DNA of 64,000 nucleotides from Stakelama flava (GTDB taxonomy: Bacteria > Pseudomonadota > Alphaproteobacteria > Sphingomonadales > Sphingomonadaceae), in contig NZ_JAHWZX010000001.1 in assembly GCF_019351405.1 (NCBI RefSeq), positions 310,001-374,000 on the forward strand, written 5' to 3'. Of the stretch, positions 56,727-64,000 are shown in pieces. The notes under the pieces were generated by a model that saw only the letters and a list, made by a program, of their open reading frames with translations, was not told where the DNA came from and made no database searches. Numbering within the stretch: position 1 is the stretch's first letter; each line of letters starts with the position of its first letter. A program made the position numbers and the translations under genes.

Positions 56727-57547
56727 GGCGCGCGCTCCACCTGCGGAATCGCGCGGCGATTGGCGAACGACGGTAATTGCCCGCGCACCTCCGCAATGCG
56801 CGCGGGATCGATTTCGGCAAAGCCCATCCCGGCGGGCTCGCCCATGTCGAGCAACACCTCGCCCCAGGGATCGACCACCATCGAATGGCCCCAGGTGGCG
56901 CGACCGTCTTCATGCTCGCCGGTCTGCGCCGCAGCGATCACGAACGCGCTCGATTCGATCGCGCGGGCGCGAAGCAGGGTTTCCCAATGCGCCTTGCCGG
57001 TAGGGCGAGTGAACGCCGACGGCACGGCAAGCACCGTTGCCCCGGCATCGCTCAACGCGCGATACAGGTCGGGAAACCGAAGATCGTAACATATCGACAG
57101 GCCAAGACAGCCGAGCGGTGTATCGACCACCACCGCGCGTTCGCCAGGGGCATAGACCGCCGATTCGCGCCAACGTTCCCCAGTGGCAAGATCGACGTCG
57201 AACAAATGCAGCTTGTCGTAGCGCGCGCGAATATTGCCGTCGCTGTCGATCACGAAGCTGCGATTGGCGCGTCGGCCATCGTCACGCTTCAGCGCCAGCG
57301 AACCCAGCGCGACCCAGATGCCGTGGCGCCGCGCTTCACGGCACGCGGCGGACAGGACGATATCCTCTCCTTCCCCGGCGATATGCGCCCCAGCGCGGTC
57401 ACGATCGCTGTCGAGCAATCCCGTCATTTCGGGGGTAAACAGCATTGCAGCGCCGTCAGCTGCGGCCTCGCCAATCGCCCGGACGATGGTATCGGCGTTC
57501 GCCGCCGGGTCGATCCCCGACGTCATCTGCGCCAGCGCGACCTTCAT
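56723..57547 (-). CDS. Carbon-nitrogen hydrolase (Nit1-like amidase)
   Basis: A 274-residue enzyme of the nitrilase superfamily with the Glu-Lys-Cys triad: Glu in LFTPEMTG, Lys in YDKLHLFDVDL, Cys in LGLSICYDLRFPDL. The sequence fits the Nit1 branch, which repairs deaminated glutathione; a glutaredoxin gene directly upstream fits that idea. Both ends overlap neighbours by 4 bases (ATGA). Confidence 0.9.
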   Translation of the reverse strand: MKVALAQMTSGIDPAANADTIVRAIGEAAADGAAMLFTPEMTGLLDSDRDRAGAHIAGEGEDIVLSAACREARRHGIWVALGSLALKRDDGRRANRSFVIDSDGNIRARYDKLHLFDVDLATGERWRESAVYAPGERAVVVDTPLGCLGLSICYDLRFPDLYRALSDAGATVLAVPSAFTRPTGKAHWETLLRARAIESSAFVIAAAQTGEHEDGRATWGHSMVVDPWGEVLLDMGEPAGMGFAEIDPARIAEVRGQLPSFANRRAIPQVERAP

Positions 57548-57801
57548 CCGTTGAGCAGCGGGTCGACGCCCCCTTTGCGGTCCAGCGCGGCAAGATCGTC
57601 CGACCCGCCGATATGCCGATCGTCGATGAATATCTGCGGCACCGTCATGCCGCCGTTCGCGCGGTCGATCATCTCGGCACGCTTCGCCTGATCCATGGTG
57701 ATGTCATATTCGACATATTCGGCCCCCTTTTCGTCCAGCAGCGCTTTCGCGCGAGTGCAGAAGGGGCAGAACGCCTTGGTATAGATTTCGACCTTTGCCA
57801 T
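57544..57801 (-). CDS. grxC: Glutaredoxin 3
   Basis: An 85-residue dithiol glutaredoxin with active site C12PFC15 (YTKAFCPFCTRAKALL), the cis-Pro motif MTVPQIF and the GSH-binding IGGSDDL. It reduces disulfides with glutathione. It overlaps the nitrilase start (ATGA) and follows comF after 31 bases. Confidence 0.96.
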   Translation of the reverse strand: MAKVEIYTKAFCPFCTRAKALLDEKGAEYVEYDITMDQAKRAEMIDRANGGMTVPQIFIDDRHIGGSDDLAALDRKGGVDPLLNG

Positions 57802-57832
57802 GGGTGACAGGTGTGGCTCCCCCGCCCGATTG

Positions 57833-58567
57833 TCAATCGCCGCTTTCTTCCGGCAACACGCGTGCGAACGCAGCGATGGCGACGTTTTTCGCGCCCGCCC
57901 GCTTCAGCACGCGGATGCAGGCATCGCTCGTCGCGCCGCTCGTATAGACATCGTCGACCAGCAGGATCGCCTTTCCGGCAATGCGTTCGGTCCAGCGCGG
58001 ATGAACGGCGAATGCGCCCGCCAGCACCGTGTGACGCGCCTTCGGCCCCATGCCGCGCAGAACCGGGGTGCGCCGCGTTCGCACCAATGCGTCGCAGACG
58101 AACGGAATATCGCATTGTCGCGCCAGCCCCTGCGCGATCAGCGCCGCCTGATTGAAGCCTCGCGACCATATTCGCGACGTATGAAGCGGCACCGGAACGA
58201 TCAGGTCGGCGGTTCGCGGGAGGGTTCGCGCGATCAGCCGGGCGGCGGTTTCGGCATGCGCGGTGCGCCGGCCATATTTCAGCTTCAGCATGATCGCGCG
58301 CGATACCTCGCCATAGGCGACCGCGGCATGAATACCGTCATGCAGCGGCGGTTCTGCCATGCATGCGGCGCATTCGGTGCCCGGCCCGCGATCATATTCG
58401 AACGGCAGGTTGCACCGCGCGCACGCCGGCTCGCCCGGAAAGTCCAGCGCGGACCAGCAGGCGGCGCAAAGCCGGTGATCCGCCTCCGTAATCGCGCCGC
58501 AGCTCGGGCAGCGTGGCGGCAGGGCGAAGGCGACCGCTTCGCGAAGGGTTTGCACCGCAAGGTTCAC
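57833..58567 (-). CDS. ComF-family phosphoribosyltransferase-like protein
   Basis: A 244-residue protein with an N-terminal zinc-finger region holding four CxxC pairs (PPRCPSCGA, LCAACW, CARCN, CAACM) and a C-terminal PRTase fold with ILLVDDVYTSGATSDACIRV. Its role in DNA uptake is known for ComF of competent bacteria; here it is unproved. GTG 58567 is chosen as start (aagggg upstream, close spacing); GTG 58552 is an alternative. First gene of the comF-grxC-nitrilase-DUF1178 operon. Confidence 0.9.
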   Translation of the reverse strand: MNLAVQTLREAVAFALPPRCPSCGAITEADHRLCAACWSALDFPGEPACARCNLPFEYDRGPGTECAACMAEPPLHDGIHAAVAYGEVSRAIMLKLKYGRRTAHAETAARLIARTLPRTADLIVPVPLHTSRIWSRGFNQAALIAQGLARQCDIPFVCDALVRTRRTPVLRGMGPKARHTVLAGAFAVHPRWTERIAGKAILLVDDVYTSGATSDACIRVLKRAGAKNVAIAAFARVLPEESGD

Positions 58568-58610
58568 GCCCCCTTGTCGCCGTAGCGACGAAGCGGCACA
58601 AGCGCTTCGC

Positions 58611-59447
58611 GTGAGTGCCCCCCGGATATTTTCACCCCTTGCCCGCCGCCAGCGCCGGAATCGCGCCGCGCAGGGCTTTTCCGAATTCCGCTTTCTCCAC
58701 GATTTCATGCGCGAAGGCATTGAGGAGCGGCTGAGCGCGGTAAAGCGCGATTTTTCCGATATTCTTGACCTTGGCTGCTGGGATGCGAGCTTTTCGCCGC
58801 CGCCGAGCGTGCGAATCACCCGTTGCGATCCCGGCTATCGCTTCGCGAATGGCGCGCACGGCGTTCAGGCGGACGAGGATCGCCTTCCTTTTGCCGACGC
58901 CGCTTTCGATCTGGTGGTGGCGATCGGCACGCTGGACACGGTGAACGACCTTCCCGGCGCGTTGACGCTGATCCGCCGCGCGCTGCGCCCCGATGGCTTG
59001 TTCCTTGGCGCATTTACGGGGGCGGGCACGCTGGCGACGCTTCGCCGCGTTCTGATCCAGGCAGAAAGCGATCGCCCTGCCGCACGGATCCATCCGCAAA
59101 TCGACGTCCAGTCGGCGGGCGACCTGCTCGCCCGCGCGGGGTTCGCACTTCCGGTCGCCGATACCGAAAGCCTGTCGGTACGCTATCGCGACATTTTTTC
59201 GCTGTTCCGCGATCTGCGCGGCATGGCGGCGACCAATGTGATGACGCAGCGCAGTCCGCTGTCGCGCGCCACGCTGGCAGCAGCGGCGCAGGCCTTCGCC
59301 GCGCTTGGCGATGCCGACGGACGCACCACCGAACGGTTCGAGGTTATCACCGTCACTGGCTGGGCACCCGACCCGTCGCAGCCCAAACCCGCGCGGCGCG
59401 GCAGCGCCTCCGCCTCGCTCGCCGAAGCGTTGAAGCCGAAAGACTGA
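58611..59447 (+). CDS. SAM-dependent methyltransferase (NDUFAF5/BioC-like)
   Basis: A 278-residue class I methyltransferase. Motif I reads ILDLGCWDASF, followed by an acidic loop [20 protein letters not shown] and the post-motif DLPGALTLIRRALRPDGLFL. The head (SPLARRQRRNRAAQGFSEFR) is the pattern of the BioC/NDUFAF5-like group found divergent from comF in alphaproteobacteria. The substrate is unknown; a GTG start at 58611 is used. Confidence 0.85.
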   Translation: MSAPRIFSPLARRQRRNRAAQGFSEFRFLHDFMREGIEERLSAVKRDFSDILDLGCWDASFSPPPSVRITRCDPGYRFANGAHGVQADEDRLPFADAAFDLVVAIGTLDTVNDLPGALTLIRRALRPDGLFLGAFTGAGTLATLRRVLIQAESDRPAARIHPQIDVQSAGDLLARAGFALPVADTESLSVRYRDIFSLFRDLRGMAATNVMTQRSPLSRATLAAAAQAFAALGDADGRTTERFEVITVTGWAPDPSQPKPARRGSASASLAEALKPKD

Positions 59448-59458
59448 AGCGCGGGCGT

Positions 59459-59887
59459 TCAGATCAGCGCGTCGAGCATCCCGATCAGCGGCCGGTCGGC
59501 CGGTGGCATGTCGAGCGAAAACAGCGCGGGCGCGGGCAGCCATTGCAGCTCGCTGGCATGAAGCGCGCGCGGCACGCCGCGCCATTTGCGCAGGACATAG
59601 AGCAACAGCAGCAGATGTTTCTCGCCCAGCGGCTCGCTGGCAAAGGTCGCGGGGGCGAGGCACGATGCCTCGGTCTCTATCCCCAATTCCTCGCGCAGTT
59701 CGCGGACCAACGCCGCCTCCGGCATCTCCCCGGCTTCAGGCTTGCCGCCGGGAAATTCCCACAGCCCCGCCATCGGCTTTCCCGGCGGTCGTCGCTGCAC
59801 CAGCACCCGGCCATCGGCATCGACCATCGCCGCGGCAACGACCAGAAACGGCATGGCGGAGGAGGCGGCGCGTTGATCGGTCAGCAT
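59459..59887 (-). CDS. mutT: 8-oxo-dGTP diphosphatase MutT
   Basis: A 142-residue Nudix hydrolase that removes oxidised dGTP. The Nudix box at residues 47-70 fits G-x5-E-x7-REUxEExGU (GGKPEAGEMPEAALVRELRE followed by ELGI), and GLWEFPGGK precedes it as in MutT. Start at 59887; a later ATG has no ribosome site. Convergent with the methyltransferase. Confidence 0.9.
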   Translation of the reverse strand: MLTDQRAASSAMPFLVVAAAMVDADGRVLVQRRPPGKPMAGLWEFPGGKPEAGEMPEAALVRELREELGIETEASCLAPATFASEPLGEKHLLLLLYVLRKWRGVPRALHASELQWLPAPALFSLDMPPADRPLIGMLDALI

Positions 59888-59937
59888 TTTTTTAAGGATC
59901 CGTTGTTATTGGGCGCAAAGGATATGGAGGATTCCGC

Positions 59938-60126
59938 ATGATCGAGGCCATTCTACACGCGACGCAAGCCCTGGTGCGCAACCGGGCGGGCGCCACCGCG
60001 GTCGAATATGGCCTGATCGTCGCGCTGATCGTCATAGTGATCATCGGCGCGATCAGCAGCCTTGGCGGCGGCACTGGCGGCCTTTGGGGTACGGTGCATG
60101 ACAAGGTGGTGGACGCGATGGGCTGA
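59938..60126 (+). CDS. Flp/Fap pilin subunit 1
   Basis: A 62-residue type IVb pilin precursor. After the basic leader (MIEAILHATQALVRNRAG) prepilin peptidase should cut before ATAVEYGLIVALIVIVIIGA, giving Glu at +5 and a hydrophobic core. ggaggattccgc is a strong ribosome site. A second flp gene follows at 60245. No tad/cpa assembly genes are in the window. Confidence 0.9.
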   Translation: MIEAILHATQALVRNRAGATAVEYGLIVALIVIVIIGAISSLGGGTGGLWGTVHDKVVDAMG

Positions 60127-60244
60127 CGGCGGGTGGCGGACGTTTAAGCCTTTTTCAAGACTCATTCGATACACCGGCCGGGCTAACCGGGTGGATTGCT
60201 CGGATAGCCGGGTAATTGAACACACGGAACCGATGGAGACCGGT

Positions 60245-60424
60245 ATGTTGGCCATTCGCAAGTTTATTCGCAATTCCAAGGGCGCGACCGCGATCGAGTA
60301 CGGCCTGATCGCCGCGCTGATCGCCGTCGCCGCGATCGCCGCGATGCGCGGTCTGGGCGGTCAGCTGACCGACACGTTCGACAACGTCACCACCTCGCTT
60401 GGCGGCACCGCCAGCGGAGGCTGA
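60245..60424 (+). CDS. Flp/Fap pilin subunit 2
   Basis: A 59-residue pilin precursor, MLAIRKFIRNSKG, then the processed part ATAIEYGLIAALIAVAAIAA with Glu at +5. It is similar to but distinct from the pilin at 59938 (118 bases upstream), suggesting duplication and divergence. ggagaccggt precedes the ATG; an ATG 12 bases earlier is possible. Confidence 0.9.
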   Translation: MLAIRKFIRNSKGATAIEYGLIAALIAVAAIAAMRGLGGQLTDTFDNVTTSLGGTASGG

Positions 60425-60438
60425 ATAATTTAGTCTGT

Positions 60439-60477
60439 CAAAAAAGGGCGGCGGCGCGAAAGTGCCGTCGCCTTTTT
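60439..60477. terminator. Bidirectional Rho-independent terminator
   Basis: ggcggcggcgc pairs with gtgccgtcgcc (11 pairs, two G-T) around a GAAA tetraloop, flanked by seven A on the left and five T on the right. It serves the flp genes (plus) and accA (minus). Confidence 0.85.
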
Positions 60478-60520
60478 CGTTTCGTAATCCAATGCGATGA
60501 TCGGACCGCGCGTAAGCCGC

Positions 60521-61474
60521 TCAGCCGCGCCCCATCGCCAGAAACTTGGCGCGGCGTTCGCGGCGAAGCGTTTCGGCATCCTTGCCGTCGAGCTGCTTCA
60601 GCGATTTTTCCAGTGCATCGCCCAGCGCCTTGATCGCGGCGCCCGAATCGCGATGCGCACCGCCCAGCGGTTCGCCGATAATGCCATCGATGACGCCCAG
60701 TTCCTTCAGGTGCTGCGCCGTCACTTTCATCGCCTCTGCCGCATCGGCCGCCTTGTCCGCGGTGCGCCACAGGATCGATGCGCACCCTTCGGGCGAGATC
60801 ACCGAATAGACCGCGTGTTCCATCATCAGCACGCGGTTGCCGCTGGCCAGCGCAATCGCGCCGCCCGATCCACCCTCGCCCAGGATCGTCGCAACCATCG
60901 GCACGCCCAGATTGAGCGACGCCTCTGTAGAGCGCGCGATCGCCTCCGCCTGGCCGCGCTCTTCGGCCTGCACGCCCGGAAACGCGCCCGACGTATCGAC
61001 CAGCGTCACCACCGGAATGCCAAACCGGTCGGCAAGCTGCATCAGGCGGATCGCCTTGCGATAGCCCTCCGGCTTGCCCATACCGAAATTGTGCTGGAGG
61101 CGGCTGGCGGTATCGTCGCCCTTTTCATGGCCGATAACCATGACCTTGCGCCCGCGAAACCGGCCAAGACCGCCCAGAATCGCGCTGTCGTCGGCAAAGG
61201 CGCGGTCGCCCGCCAGTTCGACGAAATCGTCGATCAGCCCCGCGACATAATGTTTGAAATGCGGCCGTTCGGGATGGCGCGCCACCTGTGTTTTCTGCCA
61301 CGGCGTCAGCCGGGCATAGGTCTCACGCAGAAGCTTGTCCGATTTCGCCTGAATCCGCGCGACTTCGCTGTCGATGTCGATATCGACATTTCCCTCGGTC
61401 GCGGTGGCGCGCAATTCGTCGATCCGGCCCTGAAGCTCGGCGATCGGTTTTTCAAAGTCCAGGAAGCTAGGCAT
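60521..61474 (-). CDS. accA: Acetyl-CoA carboxylase carboxyltransferase alpha subunit
   Basis: A 317-residue subunit making malonyl-CoA for fatty-acid synthesis. It begins [20 protein letters not shown] and has the crotonase-fold segments [36 protein letters not shown] and [14 protein letters not shown]. Normal length. It lies 14 bases after xerD on the same strand. Confidence 0.97.
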   Translation of the reverse strand: MPSFLDFEKPIAELQGRIDELRATATEGNVDIDIDSEVARIQAKSDKLLRETYARLTPWQKTQVARHPERPHFKHYVAGLIDDFVELAGDRAFADDSAILGGLGRFRGRKVMVIGHEKGDDTASRLQHNFGMGKPEGYRKAIRLMQLADRFGIPVVTLVDTSGAFPGVQAEERGQAEAIARSTEASLNLGVPMVATILGEGGSGGAIALASGNRVLMMEHAVYSVISPEGCASILWRTADKAADAAEAMKVTAQHLKELGVIDGIIGEPLGGAHRDSGAAIKALGDALEKSLKQLDGKDAETLRRERRAKFLAMGRG

Positions 61475-61488
61475 ATATCCCAAGGCGG

Positions 61489-62394
61489 TTAGGACGGACG
61501 TGACGGAACGTCAACGAGCGGATGGCGCTGATTGACCAGATCGACCAGCCTGCGGCTGTCGACATGGGTGTAGATTTCGGTCGTCGCGATATCGGCATGG
61601 CCGAGCATCGACTGCAGCGCGCGCAAATCCGCCCCGCCCTCCAACAAATGCGTGGCAAAGGCGTGGCGCAGCACATGCGGGCTGACCCGATCGGGGGGAA
61701 TGCCTGCTTCAGCCGCCAGCGCCTTCATCAACTGATACAGCCGAATCCGCGTGAGATGCTTGCGCCCCGATGGAAACAGAAAGGCACTGGTGGGCGGCAC
61801 ATGGTCGCGCCAGATCGCCACCGCCGCGCGCGCGCGATCCGAAATCGGGACCAGCCGTTCGCGCCCGCCCTTGCCCGACAGGATCAGGAAAGGCCGATCG
61901 GACGCGATCGCGTTGCGTGGCAGCGATACCAGCTCGCTCGCGCGCAGACCCGATCCGTAGAGCAGCTCGACCAGCGCAGCGAGGCGCAGGTCGCGTGGAT
62001 CGGGCGGAATGCGCGCCTGCCGCTCGGCAATCGCGGCGAACAGCTTTTCGACATCGCCCGTCGACAGCACCTTCGGCAATCGTCGCGCGGCTCCGGGCCG
62101 CGGCAGGAAGCGGCCCGGATCGTCGGCGCGATGCCCCTCCTCCGCCAGAAAGGCGAAGAAGCGACGCAATGTCGATGCCTTGCGCGAAACCGTCGAGCGG
62201 GCAAGCGTGCCCCACCCTTCCGCCAATCGCTGGACCGCCGCTTCGTCGGCATCGGCAAGGCCACCCGACAGCGCGTCGGACGCCAGCCGCAAATCGGTGG
62301 CATAGGCGGCGATAGTGTTGCGCGACGCGCCCGCCTCGGCTGCCATCATTTCCAGAAAGCGCTCGATCAGCGCACCATCGCCGCTGGCGGTCAA
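61489..62394 (-). CDS. xerD: Tyrosine recombinase XerD
   Basis: A 301-residue recombinase for chromosome dimer resolution at dif. The N-terminal SAM-like domain starts [19 protein letters not shown]; the catalytic set is Arg ([13 protein letters not shown]), Lys ([11 protein letters not shown]), [12 protein letters not shown], His in LGHADI and Tyr in EIYTHVD. The start is a TTG that overlaps the upstream stop as TTGA. Chromosomal housekeeping type, not an integrase of a mobile element. Confidence 0.95.
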   Translation of the reverse strand: MTASGDGALIERFLEMMAAEAGASRNTIAAYATDLRLASDALSGGLADADEAAVQRLAEGWGTLARSTVSRKASTLRRFFAFLAEEGHRADDPGRFLPRPGAARRLPKVLSTGDVEKLFAAIAERQARIPPDPRDLRLAALVELLYGSGLRASELVSLPRNAIASDRPFLILSGKGGRERLVPISDRARAAVAIWRDHVPPTSAFLFPSGRKHLTRIRLYQLMKALAAEAGIPPDRVSPHVLRHAFATHLLEGGADLRALQSMLGHADIATTEIYTHVDSRRLVDLVNQRHPLVDVPSRPS

Positions 62395-64000
62395 AGCCGG
62401 GCGATCGCCTCTGCGGCGATCATGCGGGCATAGCCGTCAAGCCCGGAGGCGCGCATCGCCGCGACGATGTGAAACAGTGCTTCGGGGGGAACGCCCTGCC
62501 AATACGGTGTCTGCATGCCGATGCCGGCCAGCACCATCACCATGCCCGGATCGCCGCGCTGTCCGGCGGCATCGATCGCCTCTGCCCAGCGATTTTGCGG
62601 TTGCAGCGCCAGCCCGACCGCCTGTGCGGAGGAACGCGCATCGCCGTCCGACAAGCGCCCCAGCCCGGCAAGCCCGGCAACCAGCATCTGCGCCTTGCGC
62701 GAATCGCCCTCCGCCCCGCGTACCCGATAGGCATCGACATCCGAATCGTTGAACATCCGGCTGGGCGACGGATCGGCAAGCGCCAGCATCGCCCATGCAT
62801 TGCTGCCGCGCGCGACATTGGGCATCCAGCGCATCGCCGCTTCATCTAGCCCCGCCGAAAGCATGGAAGCGATCAGCCGGTCGGCCTTCGCCGCATTTGG
62901 GCCGGAGGCGGGAATCCCCGCCGATGCCCGCGCGGTCAGCACCAGCCGGGCATAGCGGCCCAGCGGGCCTTCGGGGCCGTCCCATAACCGTTGCAAGGCG
63001 GTCAGCCTGTCGTCGACGGTCGCCGCCGAATAGGCTTCGCGCAGGTCGTGCGCCACGGCGCGGTCGGCGGTGGACGCTTCGCCCTCTTCATCAATCTGGC
63101 CGTACAGATCGACCAGCGACGCGCTTGACAAAACACCACGCGCGGCTGCTTCATCGATATAAGGAAGGCGATCTGCGGGTGATACCATCGGCGCCTGCAC
63201 GCGCCAGAAGCGCACTTGTGGCTGTGCGTCGCGCAACAACCGGTCCGGCACGTCCGCTCCGGTGGCGGTGGCCAGCCCATAGCGCCAGGCGGTCAGGCGA
63301 TCGACGCCATCCCATTCGATGGTGACCGCACGGCGCCCCTGCGCGCCCTCCCCCAGCACCTTTTCGGCCAGCAGAATGTCGATATTGTTGCCGCCGCGCC
63401 TGCGCAGCGAATCGATCATTTTGCCCGCTTCGTCGGGCTTGCCGGCAAGACCCGCGCACATCGCGGCCGCGAGTTTCCAGCTTGGTTCGTCCGAAACGGT
63501 CTGCGCCGTGCCGACCAGCGGACACAACCCCGCAGGATCGGCCATGGCAAGATGCGCCTGCATCGCCACCTGATACAATTTGGGCGTGTAATTATCGGTA
63601 TCGACCGATTGCACCACCGCGCGCGCTGCGAATGCTTCGCCCATTCGCACCAATAGCCAGGCCCGCTCGGCGGCGAAATCCGCGCCGTTCACATTGGACG
63701 GGACCGCCGTCTGCGATGCCAGCGTGCGCCGCAAGCCGATCGACAGCCAGCGCGATGCAAGCGGCGTATCGATTCGCCGCATCAGCGCTTCGATATAGCG
63801 GCCGTCATTGCCGCCATAGGCGGTCGCGGGCAGTCCGCCGTTTCGGGCGGACAAAAAGCCCGCACGCGAAAGCGGCCGCCGGGCATAGGCGGGCAGTTCG
63901 TATTTCAGCAGTTCATCGGCGCTGATCGGAGTCGGCGTCGCGCTGGGCGTCGGCTCCGGCTGCACGCCCTCGCCCGGCGGCAGCAGGTCGCCCGGCGCAC
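62391..64000 (-). CDS. Alanine-rich repeat protein, likely envelope linked (5' end cut by window)
   Basis: At least 536 residues; the frame is open to the window edge, so the start is outside. A Pro/Thr linker (VQPEPTPSATPTPISADELL) is followed by a long all-helical, alanine-rich region with TPR-like or Sel1-like spacing (AERAWLLVRMGEAFAARAVV; MAMADPAGLC). No catalytic motif is recognised. Its stop overlaps the xerD TTG start (TTGA). Proteins of this shape directly upstream of xerD are seen in related bacteria; the role is unknown. Confidence 0.75.
   Translation of the reverse strand, partial: APGDLLPPGEGVQPEPTPSATPTPISADELLKYELPAYARRPLSRAGFLSARNGGLPATAYGGNDGRYIEALMRRIDTPLASRWLSIGLRRTLASQTAVPSNVNGADFAAERAWLLVRMGEAFAARAVVQSVDTDNYTPKLYQVAMQAHLAMADPAGLCPLVGTAQTVSDEPSWKLAAAMCAGLAGKPDEAGKMIDSLRRRGGNNIDILLAEKVLGEGAQGRRAVTIEWDGVDRLTAWRYGLATATGADVPDRLLRDAQPQVRFWRVQAPMVSPADRLPYIDEAAARGVLSSASLVDLYGQIDEEGEASTADRAVAHDLREAYSAATVDDRLTALQRLWDGPEGPLGRYARLVLTARASAGIPASGPNAAKADRLIASMLSAGLDEAAMRWMPNVARGSNAWAMLALADPSPSRMFNDSDVDAYRVRGAEGDSRKAQMLVAGLAGLGRLSDGDARSSAQAVGLALQPQNRWAEAIDAAGQRGDPGMVMVLAGIGMQTPYWQGVPPEALFHIVAAMRASGLDGYARMIAAEAIARL

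Noticed and set aside
61489-62394. XerD as the integrase of a mobile element.
   Set aside because: It sits in a conserved housekeeping context with accA and has the length and motifs of chromosomal XerD.

Overview
The window is high-GC chromosomal DNA from an alphaproteobacterium, most likely a sphingomonad (Sphingomonas or a close relative). Evidence is the gene order lon-hupB-tRNA-Val, the tig/clpP/clpX group, the ccmC-D-E-F cluster, Flp pilins, a large TonB-dependent receptor and sphingomonad-style palindromic intergenic repeats. No rRNA operon, CRISPR array, insertion sequence or complete prophage is visible. About 56 protein genes and 4 tRNA genes can be supported; most are housekeeping.

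Layout. 1-3.1 kb: cytochrome c maturation (ccmF cut by the window edge, then ccmE, ccmD, ccmC). 3.2-6.8 kb: a small membrane protein, an amino-acid dehydrogenase, tRNA-His, a T2SS-type ATPase homologue with a ruined P-loop, and a 2OG-Fe(II) oxygenase. 6.9-11.3 kb: TonB receptor plus a beta-helix lipoprotein. 11.7-13.4 kb: DEAD-box helicase. 13.5-14.9 kb: lower-GC insertion with an orphan beta-helix-like gene beside tRNA-Val. 15-26 kb: protein quality control (hupB, lon with a probable heat-shock promoter, clpX, clpP, tig), an M1 peptidase, a diguanylate cyclase and tRNA-Leu. 26-28.7 kb: copper/cytochrome oxidase assembly (SCO1 and CtaG). 28.9-32.9 kb: gatCAB with a periplasmic cyclophilin. 33-37.5 kb: DUF3089 hydrolase, ruvX, pyrB and a pseudo-dihydroorotase. 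37.5-41.4 kb: a ParA/ribbon-helix-helix/TPR-SPOR operon divergent from a Sel1-SPOR gene. 41.4-50 kb: serB, miaA, ilvB-ilvN-ilvC, a YceI protein, a BLUF photoreceptor, and leuA behind a possible attenuator. 50-54.7 kb: folE and cobalamin genes (cobQ, cobD, cobC, divergent cobU). 54.7-56.2 kb: a second lower-GC insertion with another beta-helix gene, beside tRNA-Arg. 56.2-64 kb: DUF1178, nitrilase, glutaredoxin, comF, a methyltransferase, mutT, two Flp pilins, accA, xerD and a truncated periplasmic-type protein.

The most unusual signal is the pair of orphan genes at 13502-14521 and 54934-56109. Both lie directly 3' of a tRNA gene, on the same strand as it, in visibly lower-GC DNA with no integrase. 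Both seem to share a short helical N-terminal module ending in L-x-Q-P-(V/L) and a later H-x-D-x-(I/L)-Q beta-helix motif. Other points of interest are the GspE-like pseudo-ATPase, the metal-site-dead PyrC partner of PyrB, the lysine/alanine-rich tail on trigger factor, the leuA leader with mutually exclusive hairpins, and the sigma-32-like promoter of lon. All assignments come from reading the sequence; no database search was run.
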